A DNA stretch of 64,000 bases from Dasypus novemcinctus (taxonomy: Eukaryota; Chordata; Mammalia; Cingulata; Dasypodidae): positions 29,109,294 to 29,173,293 of the forward strand of contig NC_080698.1 in the NCBI RefSeq assembly GCF_030445035.2. The letters run 5' to 3'. Below, piece after piece: positions 1 to 13,300 of this stretch. Positions within the stretch are counted from its first letter, which is position 1, and every line of letters starts with the position of its first letter. Both the position numbers and the translations under genes were made by a program. The notes below the pieces were generated by a model, which was not told where the DNA came from, made no database searches, and saw only the letters and a program-made list of their open reading frames with translations.

Positions 1-54
1 GTCTTGGTATTAAAAATTTTTTTGTCCCTTAATTCTTCTGGTAATGTTTTCTAC

Positions 55-300
55 TTTTTTTTTTTTTTTGGCTAGACCAGTAAAAATAATTTATTTGGAA
101 AATGGGGGAGAGGACAGAGCTTGCTGAGAAATGGGAGAGAAAGACAGAAATACACACCAAAATTTGGTGCAGGTTCCTATAGACAGAGAGAGCCTTCCTG
201 TTTTATATTTCTTTGTTTTTTTTCCTGTTTTATATTTCTTTGTTTTTTTGTATTGTACCATTTGAGTAACTTATTATTTATTTACAAATATGTTTTTCCT
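55..300 (-). mobile_element. Poly-T-led unidentified retrosequence
   Basis: A run of 15 T at 55-69 starts a block that does not continue the L1-like sequence on its right, which is how a minus-strand retrotransposed copy with an A tail would look. It holds a tandem pair of a 27-bp T-rich unit (about 197-250). I do not recognise the source and see no target-site duplication. The right boundary is approximate. Confidence 0.3.
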
Positions 301-329
301 AGGTTTTCTTTATATCTAATATGGGGTTA

Positions 330-2145
330 AAATTTAACACCCTAAATCTATAACAGTCATAATTCATTTAATATGAACTTAATTTCATTGCACACATACA
401 CACTGTCCTTTACCTCTCATCCTCCCACATTTTTTGTACTTGTTACAAATTATATATTTATATATTGTATGTCCAAAACCATAGATTTTTTTGTTACTTT
501 TTATTCATTTCCATTTTAACTTCTGTGAGAAATACAATACAATTATATTGGCTTTTATAGTTACCCATAGTTTACCTTTATTGAAGGTCTTTATTTCTTT
601 TGCTGCTTGATTCAGTGTGAAGAGCTTCCTTTAGCATTGCTGTATAGCAGGTCTAATGCTGATGATCTCCCTCACATTTTATTTGTCTGGATTCCTTAAT
701 CTCTCCCTCATTTTAGAAAGAAAGTCTTCCTAGACATAGAATTTTTGTTGGCAATGTTTTTCTTTCAACATTTTAAATATTTTGTGTTACTGCCTTTTTG
801 CCCCCATGCTTTCTGATGAGAAAATTGGCATTTAATCTTATTGGATTCTCTTGTCCATAATTCTTTGCTTTTCTCTTGCAGCATTCAGAATTCTCTTCTT
901 GTCCTTGACATTTGACAGTTAGATTATTATATGTCTGGGAATGATTCCCTTTGACTTTATCCTGATTGGGGTTTATTGGAATTCTTGAATGTACATATTC
1001 CTTGTTTTCATTAAATTTGGGACGTTTTCTGCCTGAATTTCTTTAAATATTCCATCTGAACCTTTCTCTCTTTGTTCACCTTTAGAGACTCCAATTATGC
1101 TTATATTTGTGTGCTTGATGATGTCCACAGGTTTCTTAAGCTCTGTTTGCTCTTTTTTATTCTATTTTTTTTTCTTTCTCCTCCTCAGTCTGAATCATTT
1201 CAATTGTTTTGTGTTTGATATCATGGATTTTTTTCTGCCTGCTCCAGTCTGCTATTGAAACCCTGTAGGAAATTTTTCATTGCAATTTTTATGGTCTTCA
1301 ACTCCGGTAATTCTGTTTTGTTCCTATTGAGAATCTCAAAAAGATTTTAATGTTCATCCATAGTCTTCTTTATATCCTTTAGTTCTTTCTCGGTGTTTTC
1401 CTTTATTGCCTTGAGCACATTGAGGATCATTTTTTTAAAAAAATGTCTTTGTTCAATATGTTCAATGTCTAGTCCTCTTTATTGATGGTTTCTGGATTTT
1501 AATGTTGTTCCTGTGGTGGGCAATCATTTCTTGCTTCCTTTTTGTCTTGTTACACACTGAACATTTTAAATTAAAATATGGAATTTTAATTTAAAATATT
1601 AAATCTGGGATTTACTCCTTGAGCTGTCTGTTCCTTAAGTTTGTATCTAAATATTTTGAAAATCCCATCTACTCCCTCTGAAATAGACCTTTACCCTCTT
1701 CTGGTTGCTCTACTGTGTGATTCACTGCAGGTCCCTTGCCCCAGGCCACCTTATTCTGTTTCCCACACTGCTGTAGCTGTCTGCCAGCTGCTTCTCTGTC
1801 TTCAGGACAAACTCCGAGATGGATAGTGTGAAACAAATTTCCAAGCTCAGTCTTTCAGATTTCCACCTGATAAAATGACACTGGCATACAGGCTCCCTGG
1901 CATTCCCATGGAAGTTACTCTGCTCCTTGGTAACAGGGCCAGGGACCCACCACAATGGGAGCACAGACTGTCTCCACCTCACAGTGGAGAGGGGTTGCGA
2001 GGGGCCAGCAGGCTCACTAGGTGCTTTTCCTATAAATTTTGAAGCTTTGTTTTCTTTCTTTTTTTCCCCACTTCATGAAATCATCTATTTACTATTATTA
2101 CAAGTGCCTATTCATCGCTGGGAATATCCCTTGTTTAGAAATGTG
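330..2145 (-). mobile_element. Old HAL1-like / L1 ORF1 remnant
   Basis: Read on the minus strand, about 560-1560 resembles the C-terminal and central part of an L1-type ORF1: the region near 880 corresponds to the conserved ILKAAREK segment, preceded by the coding stretch usually seen in HAL1, a 'half L1' carrying only ORF1. No long frame survives. Sequence from about 1560 to 2145 looks like the 5' leader of the same element. L1-A is inserted at its right edge. HAL1 versus an old L1M subfamily is not decided by eye. Confidence 0.6.
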
Positions 2146-3438
2146 TTTTTTTAAAATTATTTTTTATTTTTAAAGGTTCTTAGATTATACAATGTCATAT
2201 AAAAAATATAGGGGATTTCCATATGCCCCACTCCCCACACCTCTCACATTTTCCCACATTAGCAACATCCTTCATTAGTGAGGTATATTCATTGCAATTG
2301 ATGAACACATTTTGGAGCATTGCCACTAAGCATGGATTAAAGTTTACATTGTAGTTTACATTCTCTCCTGCACAATTTTGTAAGTTAGGGCAAGATGTGT
2401 AATATCCTGTATCTTTTGTCGTAATGTCATTCAGGACAATTCCCAAGTCCTGAAAATGCCACTGTATTACATTAGTTTTTCCCTCTCCCTGCCCTCAGAA
2501 CCTCCAGTGGTTACTGCCCCCACATCAATGATATAATTTCTTTCATTGCTAGAATTACAATAAGTCTATAGTAGAATACCACTAAGTCTACTTTAGTCCA
2601 CAGTTCATTCCCCAATCCTGCAAATTCTGGGATGATTATGCCCACCATCTCTAATTGAGGGGGTCTTTGATCCTATGGGGCAGATGGATGGGACTCCCTT
2701 GCTTGCAGTTGTAGACTCTTTCAGTTCCTTGGATGGCTGATGTCCATCATCATCTCCTTGTTAGTTGTCCTGGGTGAGTCCAGTGAATTGGAGAGTAGGT
2801 GTTGCAACTCTGTTGATATTTAGGGTCCAGCTGGCACATGGACAGCTCAAAGATTTGTCTCTTGAACATACACCTACCAACTCTAGTACTAATGATACGT
2901 TCAAATAGAAGGACAGAAAAGTCATATGCAGAGAAACCACACTGAGTCCAGTTCTCACTGGGGAGCATAAATTCCAATGTAGAGCCCACAGGCAAGGCAC
3001 CAAACTCCTGAGTTGTCTGTACTGCTTACAGTGTCTGGATGTCTCCAGAGTCCTCAGGAGCCCTGCTATTTGGGATAGTACCTACTTGGGCAGTCAAAGA
3101 CATTCTGATGACATATGCATAAATGTAACCTCTGGAATGACCTCCCAACTCAATTTGAAGTCTCTTAACCATATAAACTCATTTGTCTTTACCTTTTCCC
3201 CTTTTTGGTCAAGGTCTTTTTCCAGTTGTATTGTTAGTTGGTGCTTGGTAGTAATTCTTTGGTTTGAGGGAGGCTCATTCCTGGGGTCATGTCCAATGCT
3301 GGGGGGAAGGTAGTATATTTATATGCTGAGTTTGGCTTAGAGAGAGGCCACATTTGAGCAACAAGGAGGTTCCCAGGAGGCAACTCTTAAGAACTTTATA
3401 ATACTAGGCTAAGTTTTAATTTCAAGAATGAAGGTTCA

Positions 3439-4753
3439 AGCCTATCATCCAGTCTCTAGCTCTCTGAGGCAGCTTGGTTTACTTATTTCATATCACTGAG
3501 GTCATGTAGTATTTGTCCTTCAATGCCTGGGTTGCTTCACTCAACATAAGGTTCTCAAGATTCATCCATGTTATCAAGTGTGTTTGTAGTGTATTCGTTC
3601 TTAAAGCTGAGTAGTATTCCATTGTATGTATATACCACATTTTATTTATCCATTCATCTGTTGATGGGCATTTGGGTTGATTCCAACTTTTGGCAACAGT
3701 GAACAATGCTGCTAAGAACATTGGTGTGCATATATCAGTTTGTGTCCTTGTTTTCAGTTCTCCTGGGTATATAACCAGCAGTGGAATTGCTGGGTCATAT
3801 GGCAAATCTATGGCTAGTTTTTTGAGAAACTGCCAAACTGTCCTCCAGAATGGTTGGACCCCTCTGCATTCCCACCAGCAGTGGATGAGTGTTCCCATTC
3901 CTCTACATCCTCTCCAGCATTTGTAGTCTTCTGTTTTTTTCATAGCTGCTAGTCTTATGGAAGTAAGATGGTATCTCATTGTAGTTTTGATTTGCATTTC
4001 CCTAATAGGTAGAGATTTGGAGCATTTTTTCATGTGCTTTTTAGCCATTTGTATTTCTTCTTAGGAGAAGTATCTGTTTAAATCTTTTTCCCATTTTTTA
4101 AAATGGGTTGTTTGTTTTTTTATTTTTGAGGTATAGGATTTCTTTATATATACAGGTTATAAGTCTCCTATCAGATATATGGGTACCAAATATTTTCTCC
4201 CATTGTGTAGGCTCCTTTTTCACTTTCTTGACAAATTCCTGTGAGGTGCAAAAGGCTTTAATTTTGAGGAAGTCCCATTTATCTATTTGTTCTTTTGCTG
4301 CTCTTGTTTTTGGTGTGAACTTCATGAAGCCATTTCCTATTACAAGGTCCTGTAGATGCTTCCCTACACTGCTTTCCAAAGTCTTTATGGTCTTGGCTCT
4401 TATATTTAGGTCTTTGATCCATCTTGAGTTGATTTTTGTATAAGGTGTGGGTTGGTAATCCTTTTTCCTTCTTTTGCATATGGATATCCAGTTCTCCAGG
4501 CACAATTTGTCCTCCCATAACCCACTGGGTGGACTGTGGGAGAGTGTGGGCTATGGTGTGGACCATCGACCATGAGGTGCAGTGGTGCTCAGAGATGTAT
4601 TCACCAAATGCAATGAATGTCTCATGATGATGGAGGAGATTCTTGTTATGAGAAGAGGAGTGGGGTGAGGAGGGTGGGGGGTATATAGGGACCTCATATT
4701 TTTTGAATGTAACATTAAAAAATCAAATAAAGACAAAAAATTATATATAAAAA
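3439..4753 (+). mobile_element. L1-T: 5'-inverted (twin-primed) L1 insertion
   Basis: The left part (3439 to about 4504) is the end of ORF2 plus the first bases of the 3'UTR in minus orientation. The right part (about 4505-4753) is the last 250 bases of an L1 3'UTR in plus orientation, ending in an A-rich tail with AATAAA. This head-to-head layout is the signature of twin priming during target-primed reverse transcription. The flanks 3424-3438 and 4754-4768 match at 12 of 15 positions, a plausible decayed duplication. The host L1-A 3'UTR resumes on the right. Confidence 0.78.
3488..4505 (-). pseudogene. L1 ORF2 C-terminal fragment within L1-T
   Basis: Corresponds to about residues 936-1272 of the intact ORF2 in this window. 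Two open pieces cover it: 4098-4505 (starting in the CLENW segment) and 3488-4048, with a break near 4050-4098. The C-terminal C-x3-C-x7-H-x4-C motif is present in the second piece, and the end MTSVI plus stop matches the family C terminus. It lacks endonuclease and reverse transcriptase domains, so it has no enzymatic potential. Its close similarity to the young L1 suggests a fairly recent insertion. Confidence 0.85.
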
Positions 4754-4922
4754 AAGAGTAAATGTTCACTCACTAGTCATTGCCCCTGTACTTGGGGGAG
4801 TCTTGCTGATCCATTAGAGAATGAGGCAGAGCTCCCCAGGGTGGGAATTTGATGTTCCTTCAGTTATTGTGTGAATCTCCATCCACTGAGAGAGTGCTCC
4901 ATGAATATTTGAACACATTTCT

Positions 4923-7048
4923 TTTTTTTTTTTTTTTTGGTAGTGCTCTTTATTTTTTATTATCTTTTTAAAAGATACACAAATAACACAAAATATTGCA
5001 TTAAAAATCTAAGAGGTTTCCATATTCCCCACTCCCCATACACCCCACTCCTTCCACATCAACATCTTCTTTCATTAGTGTCATACATTCATTGCATTTG
5101 ATGAGTATATTTTGGAACATTGCTATACAGCAAGGATTATAGTTTATGTTATAGTTTACACTCTCTCCCAGTCCATTCAGTGGGTTATGGCAGGAAATAT
5201 AATGTCCTGCATCTGTCCCTGCAATATCATTGAGGACAACTCCAAGTCCCGAAAATGCCCAATATCACACCTCTTTTTCCCTCTCCCTGCCTTCAGCAAC
5301 TCCTGTGGCCACTGTCTCCACATCAATGATATAATTTCTTCCATTGCTAGAGACACAATAATTCTATAGTAGTATACCAATAAGTCCACTGTAATCCACA
5401 TTTTATTCCTCCACCCTGAGGATGCTGGGATGGCGATGTCCACTCTAAATTGAGAGGGAGCTTAGATCTCAAATGGCTGATGGGTGGAATTCTCATTCTT
5501 GCAACTGTAGACTCTCTTGGTTCCCTGGTGTGGTGGTTGACCATCCTCACTTTCCTGTTACCTGACCTGGGTAAGTCCAATGAGCTGAACAGTAAGTGTT
5601 GCAACTCTGCTGAGGCTCAGGGCCCAGCTGGCACATAGACAGTCCAGAGATTCAAGTCTCCTGAGCATACACCAACCCCCAGCACCAACCACAGGTTCAG
5701 TAAAAGTGACAGAAGAGACATGGGTGGAGAAGTCACATCTGAGTCCAACTCCATCACACTCAGGAGCACAAATTCCGAAGAAGGGCCCACTGGCAAGGCA
5801 CTGAATCCAGAGTCATCTGACATGACTGTAGGACCTGGGTGTCTCCATAGCCCTCAGGAGCACCACTACCTGGGGTTGTATCTAGTTTGGCTGTCTTTGA
5901 GATCTTGCTGAGACGTGTGTAAGTGTGATCTCTCTGATGACCTCCCAACTAATTTTGAAGTCTCTTAGCTGTATAAACTCATTTGTCTTTACCATTTCCC
6001 TCTTTTATTCAAGGTTTTTTTCTGGTTGCATTACCAGCTGGTGCTTGGTATAATCCCTTGGCCCCAGGGAGGCTCATCCCTGGGATTCATGTCCCATGCT
6101 AGGGGGAAGGTAATGCATTTACATGCTGAGTTTGATTTAGAGAGTGGCCACATTTGAGCAACATGGAGGTTCTCAGGATGTTAACTCTTAGGCATCCTGT
6201 AGCTCGAGGCCTAGTTGAAATTTCAAGCACACAGGCTTATAAGCATAGTCATCAGGATCAAAGACCCGTCACTGGACCAATCTCATTCACTAGTCATTGC
6301 CCCTGTACTTGGGGGAGTCTTGAAGATCCATTAGGGAATGCGGCAGAGCTCCCCAGCATGGGAATTTGATATCCCTTTAGTTACTGTGTGAATCTCTACC
6401 CCTGTATTATTCAGCCAAAGGGGTCCTGATGCAAAATTCCAGAAATTGGTTGGTTTTTATAAAGTGTATTTATTTGGGGTAGGAGCTTACAGATACCAGG
6501 CAATAAAGCATAAGTTACTCCCCTCACCAAAGTCTATTTTCATGTGTTGGAGCAAGATGGTTGCTGAAGTCTGTGAGGGTTCAGGCTTCCTGGGGTCTTC
6601 CCTTCTAGGATCTTGCTTCTCTCTGGGCTCAGAGTTCCTCTCTTCCCAGGGCTTGCTTCTTTCTGGGCTCAGGCTTCCTCTCTTCCTGGGTTTGCTTCTC
6701 TTTCCTCTGTGAGCTTACTTTCTGGGGCTCCAGTTTAAGGCTTCAGCATCAAACTCCAACATCAAAACCCCTCAACTCTGTTCCTTTGCTATGCCTTTTA
6801 TCTGCCATGCCCTAACGACATGGCCCAATCAAAGCCCTAATCATAACTTAATCATGCCCAGGTACAGACCAGAGTACAAACATAATTGAATATCTATTTT
6901 TGGGATTCATAAAACCATATCAAACTGCTACAATCCCCTATGTCAATATCCAATGAACATTCAAACATATCTTTATACCCTATAGCATGCCCTGCAGAAC
7001 TCCCTGCCCACCCCTGCATCCTCCATGAATGACACCCCACATCAGTTC
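4923..7048 (-). mobile_element. 5'-truncated L1 (3'UTR only) with 16-bp TSD
   Basis: A minus-strand L1 insertion consisting only of 3'UTR: a T run (4922-4938) followed by the family's 3' terminal sequence and about 1.6 kb more 3'UTR, with a solo LTR inserted at 6403-6932. It is bounded by a perfect 16-bp duplication, ATTTGAACACATTTCT, at 4907-4922 and 7049-7064. The host L1-A 3'UTR runs up to the left copy and resumes after the right copy, and several host stretches (for example around 4775-4860) recur inside the insert (around 6290-6390). Confidence 0.88.
6403..6932 (-). mobile_element. Solo LTR, MaLR-like (THE1/MST-type ends)
   Basis: On the minus strand it begins TGTAGCAG and ends TGAATAATACA, the TG...TACA form of ERVL-MaLR LTRs. 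It matches 47794-48256 (plus strand), and an internal part matches the fragment split by L1-B. Flanking pentamers ACCCC and ATCCC agree at four of five bases. It sits inside the truncated L1 copy 4923-7048. No internal retroviral coding sequence is present. The family is not named; it may be xenarthran-specific. Confidence 0.65.
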
Positions 7049-7718
7049 ATTTGAACACATTTCTATGCCTTGTGTGTATGCCTAGGTGAGCTTCCTTTCA
7101 TGTATCTCCCATCACTGATACCTTGCACCAATGATGTTCCCCTGCCACAGTTGTAACCCTTCTGTGATCCAAAACTTTTAAAAAAATTAAGCCAATAAAA
7201 TAGCCAAATACAATTAATAAGGAAATGAAATAATGATAGTTTTAAAAGCAAGAAATAAAATACAAAAAAATTAAAAATTTGGGCTAATAAAAATAATTGA
7301 AAAATATTAAATTTGTTGACAGTTTGCCTTTCATCACTGTAAGGTCTATTGTCTTATGTGTACAGTGATGTTTTCTTTTATTTCCCCAGTGTCTTAATTT
7401 TTTTTCTTCATTTTGTCCTCAAAGAAGTTTTAGGTTATAGAAAAGTCATGTACTGAATACAGGGGACTACCATATATCCAACATCTTCTCCCTTTTCTCC
7501 CTTCCCCTATTAATAAAATTTTATATGTGGATGGTACATTTGTTACAATTGATGTACAAGTATTGAAACATAGCTACCAACCATGGTCAATGGTTAATAT
7601 AATGGTTTACATTTTGGACCATACACTTTTATAAACTTTGATGCAATTCACCATGGCCTCAGGGTTTCTGAGTTTGGAGTTTTGATGTTGGAGTTTGATG
7701 CTGAAGACTTAAGCTGGA

Positions 7719-9302
7719 TGTTGATCTAGAGAGACTACAGCAGAATTAGTGCTTGCTCAAGGTAGAACTGCGGGTTTCTAACACTGAACTCAGAAGCCAT
7801 GGGAAGGTAAATCCCTTCCCTCTGGGACTGAGGGCATAGCGCTCCCAGAGAGCTGCTGGTCATGTGGCAGAATTCCCAAACCCTGTGTTCCCCAAATGCA
7901 TGAACCCCAAGCCCGTGTTCCCTGAATCCCCACAATCCACATTTCACACACCTACATACCCCAAGTCCACATTCTCCCAGGGCTCTGTTTCCTGAGCCCA
8001 GCACTCCTGGAAATCCAGCATTGCCCTACCCCTCCAGTCATGGACTAACTCCAGGAGTGGGAAGGTTTAGGTGGGAGGGGCAGGGGGGCCCAAGGAGTAC
8101 AGGTTCAATTTTCTGGTACCCCCCTTTTATTGAGTTTGGAGGAGCATATCAGCTGACTAGGGGAGAGCTAGGAAGAGAGGAGAGGTGAATCTGCTGAGAG
8201 AGCCCATTTTACCTAAATGCCTGGGATAGGAAACTTGGTTGGGGGAAGGTGGAGTCAGAAAATTAACTAGCCCCCCTGTAGCACACCTAAGGGGTAGGGA
8301 CAGTAGGATGTACTTTGCAGGCTTCCAATAGCATATTTAGGGTTCCTGGCTGGGGGTGGGTGCTCTCCCTCAAGAAATTAAGAGACATTATTGGTTCACC
8401 AGGGACCCATTTGAATTTCCTACAGTAGTCCTCATTCAGCCTTCCTGCTGCCCTGGGAAAGAGGGAAGTGAGGAAGGGAGAAAGGGGGAATTGGAAGGTC
8501 AGACTCCTAAGCAGTTTATTCAGTTGCAAAGAGGATTCCTTGCCTGAGACCTTATCTGGTCTTTTTTGTTGGTTTGTTTTCTTGTTTTTCTTTCCTTTTT
8601 ATTCCCACCCCCCCACCACCATGGCCTTTTTTTTTTTTCTTCCTTTTTTCCCTTTCTCTTTTTCTTGCTTGCTTTTTAAACTTTTTCTTTTTCCTTTTCT
8701 TTTTCTTCTTTTTCCTTTTTTTATATTAGGTGCTGCAGGCAACATTTCTTATTTGCTGTGATTCCTCATCTTCAATTTCCTCTTTTCTGCGTGTACTGTT
8801 TTTTGCCTACCAATGCTATTCCCTTTCCTTTACATCATTCTATCTTCCATCATTTATTGTTTCTCTGACATTCAATCTCTCTTTGTTTAGCCCCCAATAG
8901 AATCTGTTTTCTTTTATTCTTTCCCTCTCTCCTGACCACACTGGTCTTTTAATTCATACTATATTCCTTTCCATATTCAGTTTACTATCTCATTATAGGT
9001 ACTCCACTTTTTTACTGTTATAACCCCACACAGCTTACATGAGTTTAGTATCCATTCTCCTAGATCTTACATGGTTCTTCTGCTAACATTCAATATCAAT
9101 ACTACTGTTATCTTTTTCTCCTCTTACCCCTTTTGCTTTCTCTGGCCCAAATATTTTCCTTCAGCGGACCTTAGCCAACAACAAGGAAATAGAATAAGAA
9201 GAACCAAGTGGAAAGGGAAGACTTAATATGCATGCAGAAACAACAAATTGAATCCTGACATGAAAAAACTAATCAACTGAATAAACCCATCAAGATATAA
9301 TG
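7719..9302 (+). promoter_or_regulatory. 5'UTR of L1-B
   Basis: About 7740-7890 resembles one 209-bp repeat unit of L1-E (shared stretches around 'CTTGCAAGAGGTAGAA' and 'CCTTCCCTCTGGG' with substitutions). Sequence from about 8040 to 8560 is the non-repeated leader shared with L1-E at about 60570-60980. A T-rich stretch (8560-8730) and about 570 bases homologous to all other copies then lead to ORF1. An internal promoter would be expected here by analogy with other L1s, but no element was verified. Confidence 0.6.
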
Positions 9303-10280
9303 ATGACCAGACAGTAATAAAAAACTACAGACCATACCAATAATCAGGAAAACATGGCCCAGTCCAATGAACAAACTAAAAACCAGGAAGAGAAGTGGAA
9401 CACTGAACAAATAATTAAAGCTCTCAAAACATGTATCATGGACCATTTCAATGAAGTGAAGGAAGAGATTAAGCATATTAAGAAAATACTTGGAGAGCAT
9501 ACAGAAGAAACTGTAATCATGTACAAAAAGATAATGGATATGATGGGGATCAACAGCACAATCCAAGAAATCAAAAATACACTCTCAGCAAATAACAGAT
9601 TTGAAGAGGCAGAGGAAAGAATTACAGATGTGGAAGACAGTACATCTGAAATCAGATAGTAGAATTGATAGATAAAAAGATAGAAAAAATCCAGTAGGGA
9701 CTTAGGGACTTGAATGACAATGCAAAATGCACAAACATATGCTTCATACATATCCCAGAAGGAGAAGAGAAGGGAAAGGGGTCAGAAGAGGTGTTGGAGG
9801 AAATAATGGCTGAAAACTTCCCAACCTATTGAGGGAGATTCACATACATGTCGAGAAAGCACAACACACCCAAACAGCATAAATCTGAACAGGTCTACCC
9901 CAAGATATATATTTGTCAAATTATCCAATGCACTAGACAAAAAGAAAATACTAAAAGCAGCAAGAGAAAAGAGAATCATCACATACAATGGAGGCTCCAT
10001 AAGATTAAGTGCTGATTTCTCATCTGAAACCATGGAGGCAAGAAGGCAGGGGTATGACATAGTCAAGGTACAAAAAGAAAAGAATTTCCAACCAAGAATA
10101 CTCTGTCCAGCAAAGCTAGCATTCAAAAATAATGGAAAGTTCAACATAGTCACAGATAAACAGAAACTTAGAGAGTATGCCAACAAGAAACATGCCCTTC
10201 AGGAAATACTAAAGGGAGTTCTGCAGAGGAAAGAAAGAAACAGGAGAGACAGACTTGGAGGAAAGTGTAAGATAAACTAA
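9303..10280 (+). pseudogene. L1-B ORF1 (RNA-binding chaperone), disabled
   Basis: Aligned with the intact ORF1 of L1-Y, the start ATG at 9303 is followed by a TAA at codon 5 (9315-9317), where L1-Y has CAA, a C-to-T change. Further stops occur (for example near 9657) and the frame shifts between the coiled-coil part and the RNA-recognition part. Open pieces are 9354-9659 and 10032-10280; the second includes the conserved C-terminal region ending in a diverged tail. No functional ORF1p can be made. Confidence 0.88.
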
Positions 10281-10337
10281 AATGACAAAAAGAGAAAAAA
10301 AATCAAACAACATATGACAAACATAAATCCAAAGAAA

Positions 10338-13300
10338 ATATGACTAATATAAGTAATTCCTTGAAATCATAACACTGAATGTTAATGGATTAAACTCACC
10401 TATTAAGAGACACAGATTGGAAGATTGGACAAGGAAATATGACCCATCTATATGCCTCTACAATTATAATGGGGGACTTTAACATACCACTATCACCATT
10501 GGACAGAACATCTCAAAGGAGAATCAATAAAGATACAAAGACTTTGAACAATATATTAGAGGATCTGAACCTAATAGACATATGCAGAACATTACACCCA
10601 AATACAGCAGGATATACATTCTTAAATGCACATGGATCATTCTCCAAGATAGACCACATGCTGGGCCACAAAGAAAGTCTCAATGAATTCAGGAAGACTG
10701 AAATCATACAACATAATTTCTCTGACTACAGTGGAATGAAGTTGAAAATCTGCAAGGGCCAGAGACCCAGATTTGGCACCAAGATATGGAAGCTAAACTA
10801 CACACTCTTAGAAAAACAGTGGGTCAAGGAGGAAATCTCAACCGAAATCAATAACTACCTTGAAACTAATGAAAATGATAACACAAAATATCAAAACTTA
10901 TGGGATACAGCAAAAACTGAACTGAGAAGGAAATTCATAGCCATACATTCATACAACAACAACAACAAAACCAGAAAGAGCTAAAATTGAAGAACTAACT
11001 GCAGAATTGGAGGAATTTTTAGTAAAAAAACTACAAATTAACCCCAAAGAAAGAAGAAAGAAAGAAATAACAAAGATCAGAGCAGAGCTAAATGAAATAG
11101 AACCTAAGAAAGTGCTTGAAAAAATTAACAAAACAAAGAGCAGGTTCTTTGAGAAGATCAATAAAATTGACAAACCCTTAGCTAGACTAACAAGGAAAAA
11201 AAGATAGAAGATGCAAATACACAAAATAAGAAATAAGAAGGGGATATCATCACTGACCCCAATGAAATAAAGACTATCATAAGAGAATACTTTGAAAAAC
11301 TGTATTCCAACAGGAATGACAATATAGAGGAAATGGACAAATTCCTAGAAACACATAAGCAGCTTACATTGACGAAAGAAGAAATTGATTATCTCAACAA
11401 GCCAATCACAAGTAAAGAGATAGAATCAGTCCTTCAAAACCTCCCAACTAAGAAGAGCCCTGGTCAAGATGGCTTTACAGGTGATTTCTACCAAACATCT
11501 GGAAAGAACTAACACCAATCTTGCTTAAACTATTCCAAAAAATCAAAATAGAAGGAACATTGCCTAACTCATTTTATGATGCCAACATACCAAAGCCAAA
11601 CAAAGACACCACAAGAAAGGAAAATTACAGATCAATCTCTCTAATGAATCTAGATGTGAAAATCTTCAACAAAATACTTTCTAATCATATTCAACAACAC
11701 ATTAAATGAATTATACACCGTGACCAAGTGGGTTTCATTCCTGGTATGCAAGGATGGTTCAACATAAGAAAATCAATTTAATGTAATACACCACATAAAT
11801 GGATTGAAGGAAAAAAATCACATAATCACATCTATAGATGCAGAGAAAGCATTTGACAAAATATAGCACCCTTTCTTGATAAAATACTGCAAAAGATAGG
11901 AATAGAAGGAAACTTTCTGAACATGCTAAAGGGTATATATGAGAAACCCAGAGTTAACATCATTTACAATGGTAAAATCCTAAAATCTTTCCCTCTAAAA
12001 TCAGGAACAAAACAAAGATGCCCACTACCATCCCTTCTATTTAACATTGTGTTAAAGTATTTGGTTGTCCATTTGAGGCAAGACCCAGATATAAAAGGGA
12101 TCCAAATAGGAAAGGAAGAAGTCAAAATTTCACTATTTGCAGATGACATGATCCTATACGTAGAAAGCCCTGAGAAGTCTACAACGAAGCTTCTAGTACT
12201 TACAAACGAGTTCAGTAAAGTCACAGGGTATAAGATCAATGCACAAAAATCAGTAGCATTTCTGTACACCAAATGATAAGCAATCTGAGGAGAAAATCAG
12301 GAAACAAATACCATTTATAGTAGTAAATTAAAAAATCAAATACCTAGGAATACACTTAATTAAAGAAATAATAGACTTATACACAGAAAACTACACAACA
12401 CTGTTAAAGGAAATCAAAGAAACCCTAAATACATGGAAGAATATTCCCTGTTCATGGATAGGAAGACTAAATATTGTTAAGATGTCTATCCTACCAAAAC
12501 TGATCTACACTTTCAATGTAATCCCAATAAAAATCAGCCCAGCATTTCTTGATGAACTAGAAAAACTAATTATGAAATTTATTTGGAAAGGAAAGAGACC
12601 CTTAATAGCCAAAGACATATTGAAAATGAAAAATGAAACTGGAGGAATCACACTACCAGACTTCAAAAATGCTACAAAGCTACAGTAGTGAAAACAGCAT
12701 GGTATTGGCACAAGGATAGACACACTGACCAGTGGAACCAAATTGAAAGTTCTGATATAGATCCTCATGTATACACTCACCTTATATTCGACAAGGCTAC
12801 TGAGCCCACTCAACTGGGAGAGAATGGCCTCTTCAACAAATGGTACCTAGAGAATTGGATATCCATATGCAAAAGAAGGAAGAGGATTACCATCTTACAC
12901 CATATACAAAAATCAACTGAAAATGGATGAAAGACCTAAATGTAAGAGCCAAGACCATAAAGACCTTGGAAAACAATGTAGGGAAGCATCTACAGGATGC
13001 CTTGTAATAGGAAATGGCTTCATGAACTTCACACCCAAAGCACAAGCAGCAAAAGAACAAATAGATAAATGGGACTTCCTTAAAATTAAAGCCTTTTGCA
13101 CTTCAAAGGAGTTTGTCAAGAAAGTGAAGATAGAGCCTACACAATAGGAGAAAATATTTGGTAACCATATATCTGATATGAGACTTATAACCTGCATATA
13201 TAAAGAACTCCTATACTTCAAAAATAAAAAAAACAAACAACCCATTTAAAAAATGGGAAAAGATTTGAACAGACACTTCTCCCAAGAAGAAATACAAATG

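Noticed and set aside
2146-2175. Target-site duplication for L1-A
   Set aside because: AAATGTG occurs near both ends (2140-2145 and about 32372), but not directly adjacent to the 5' end; too weak to claim.
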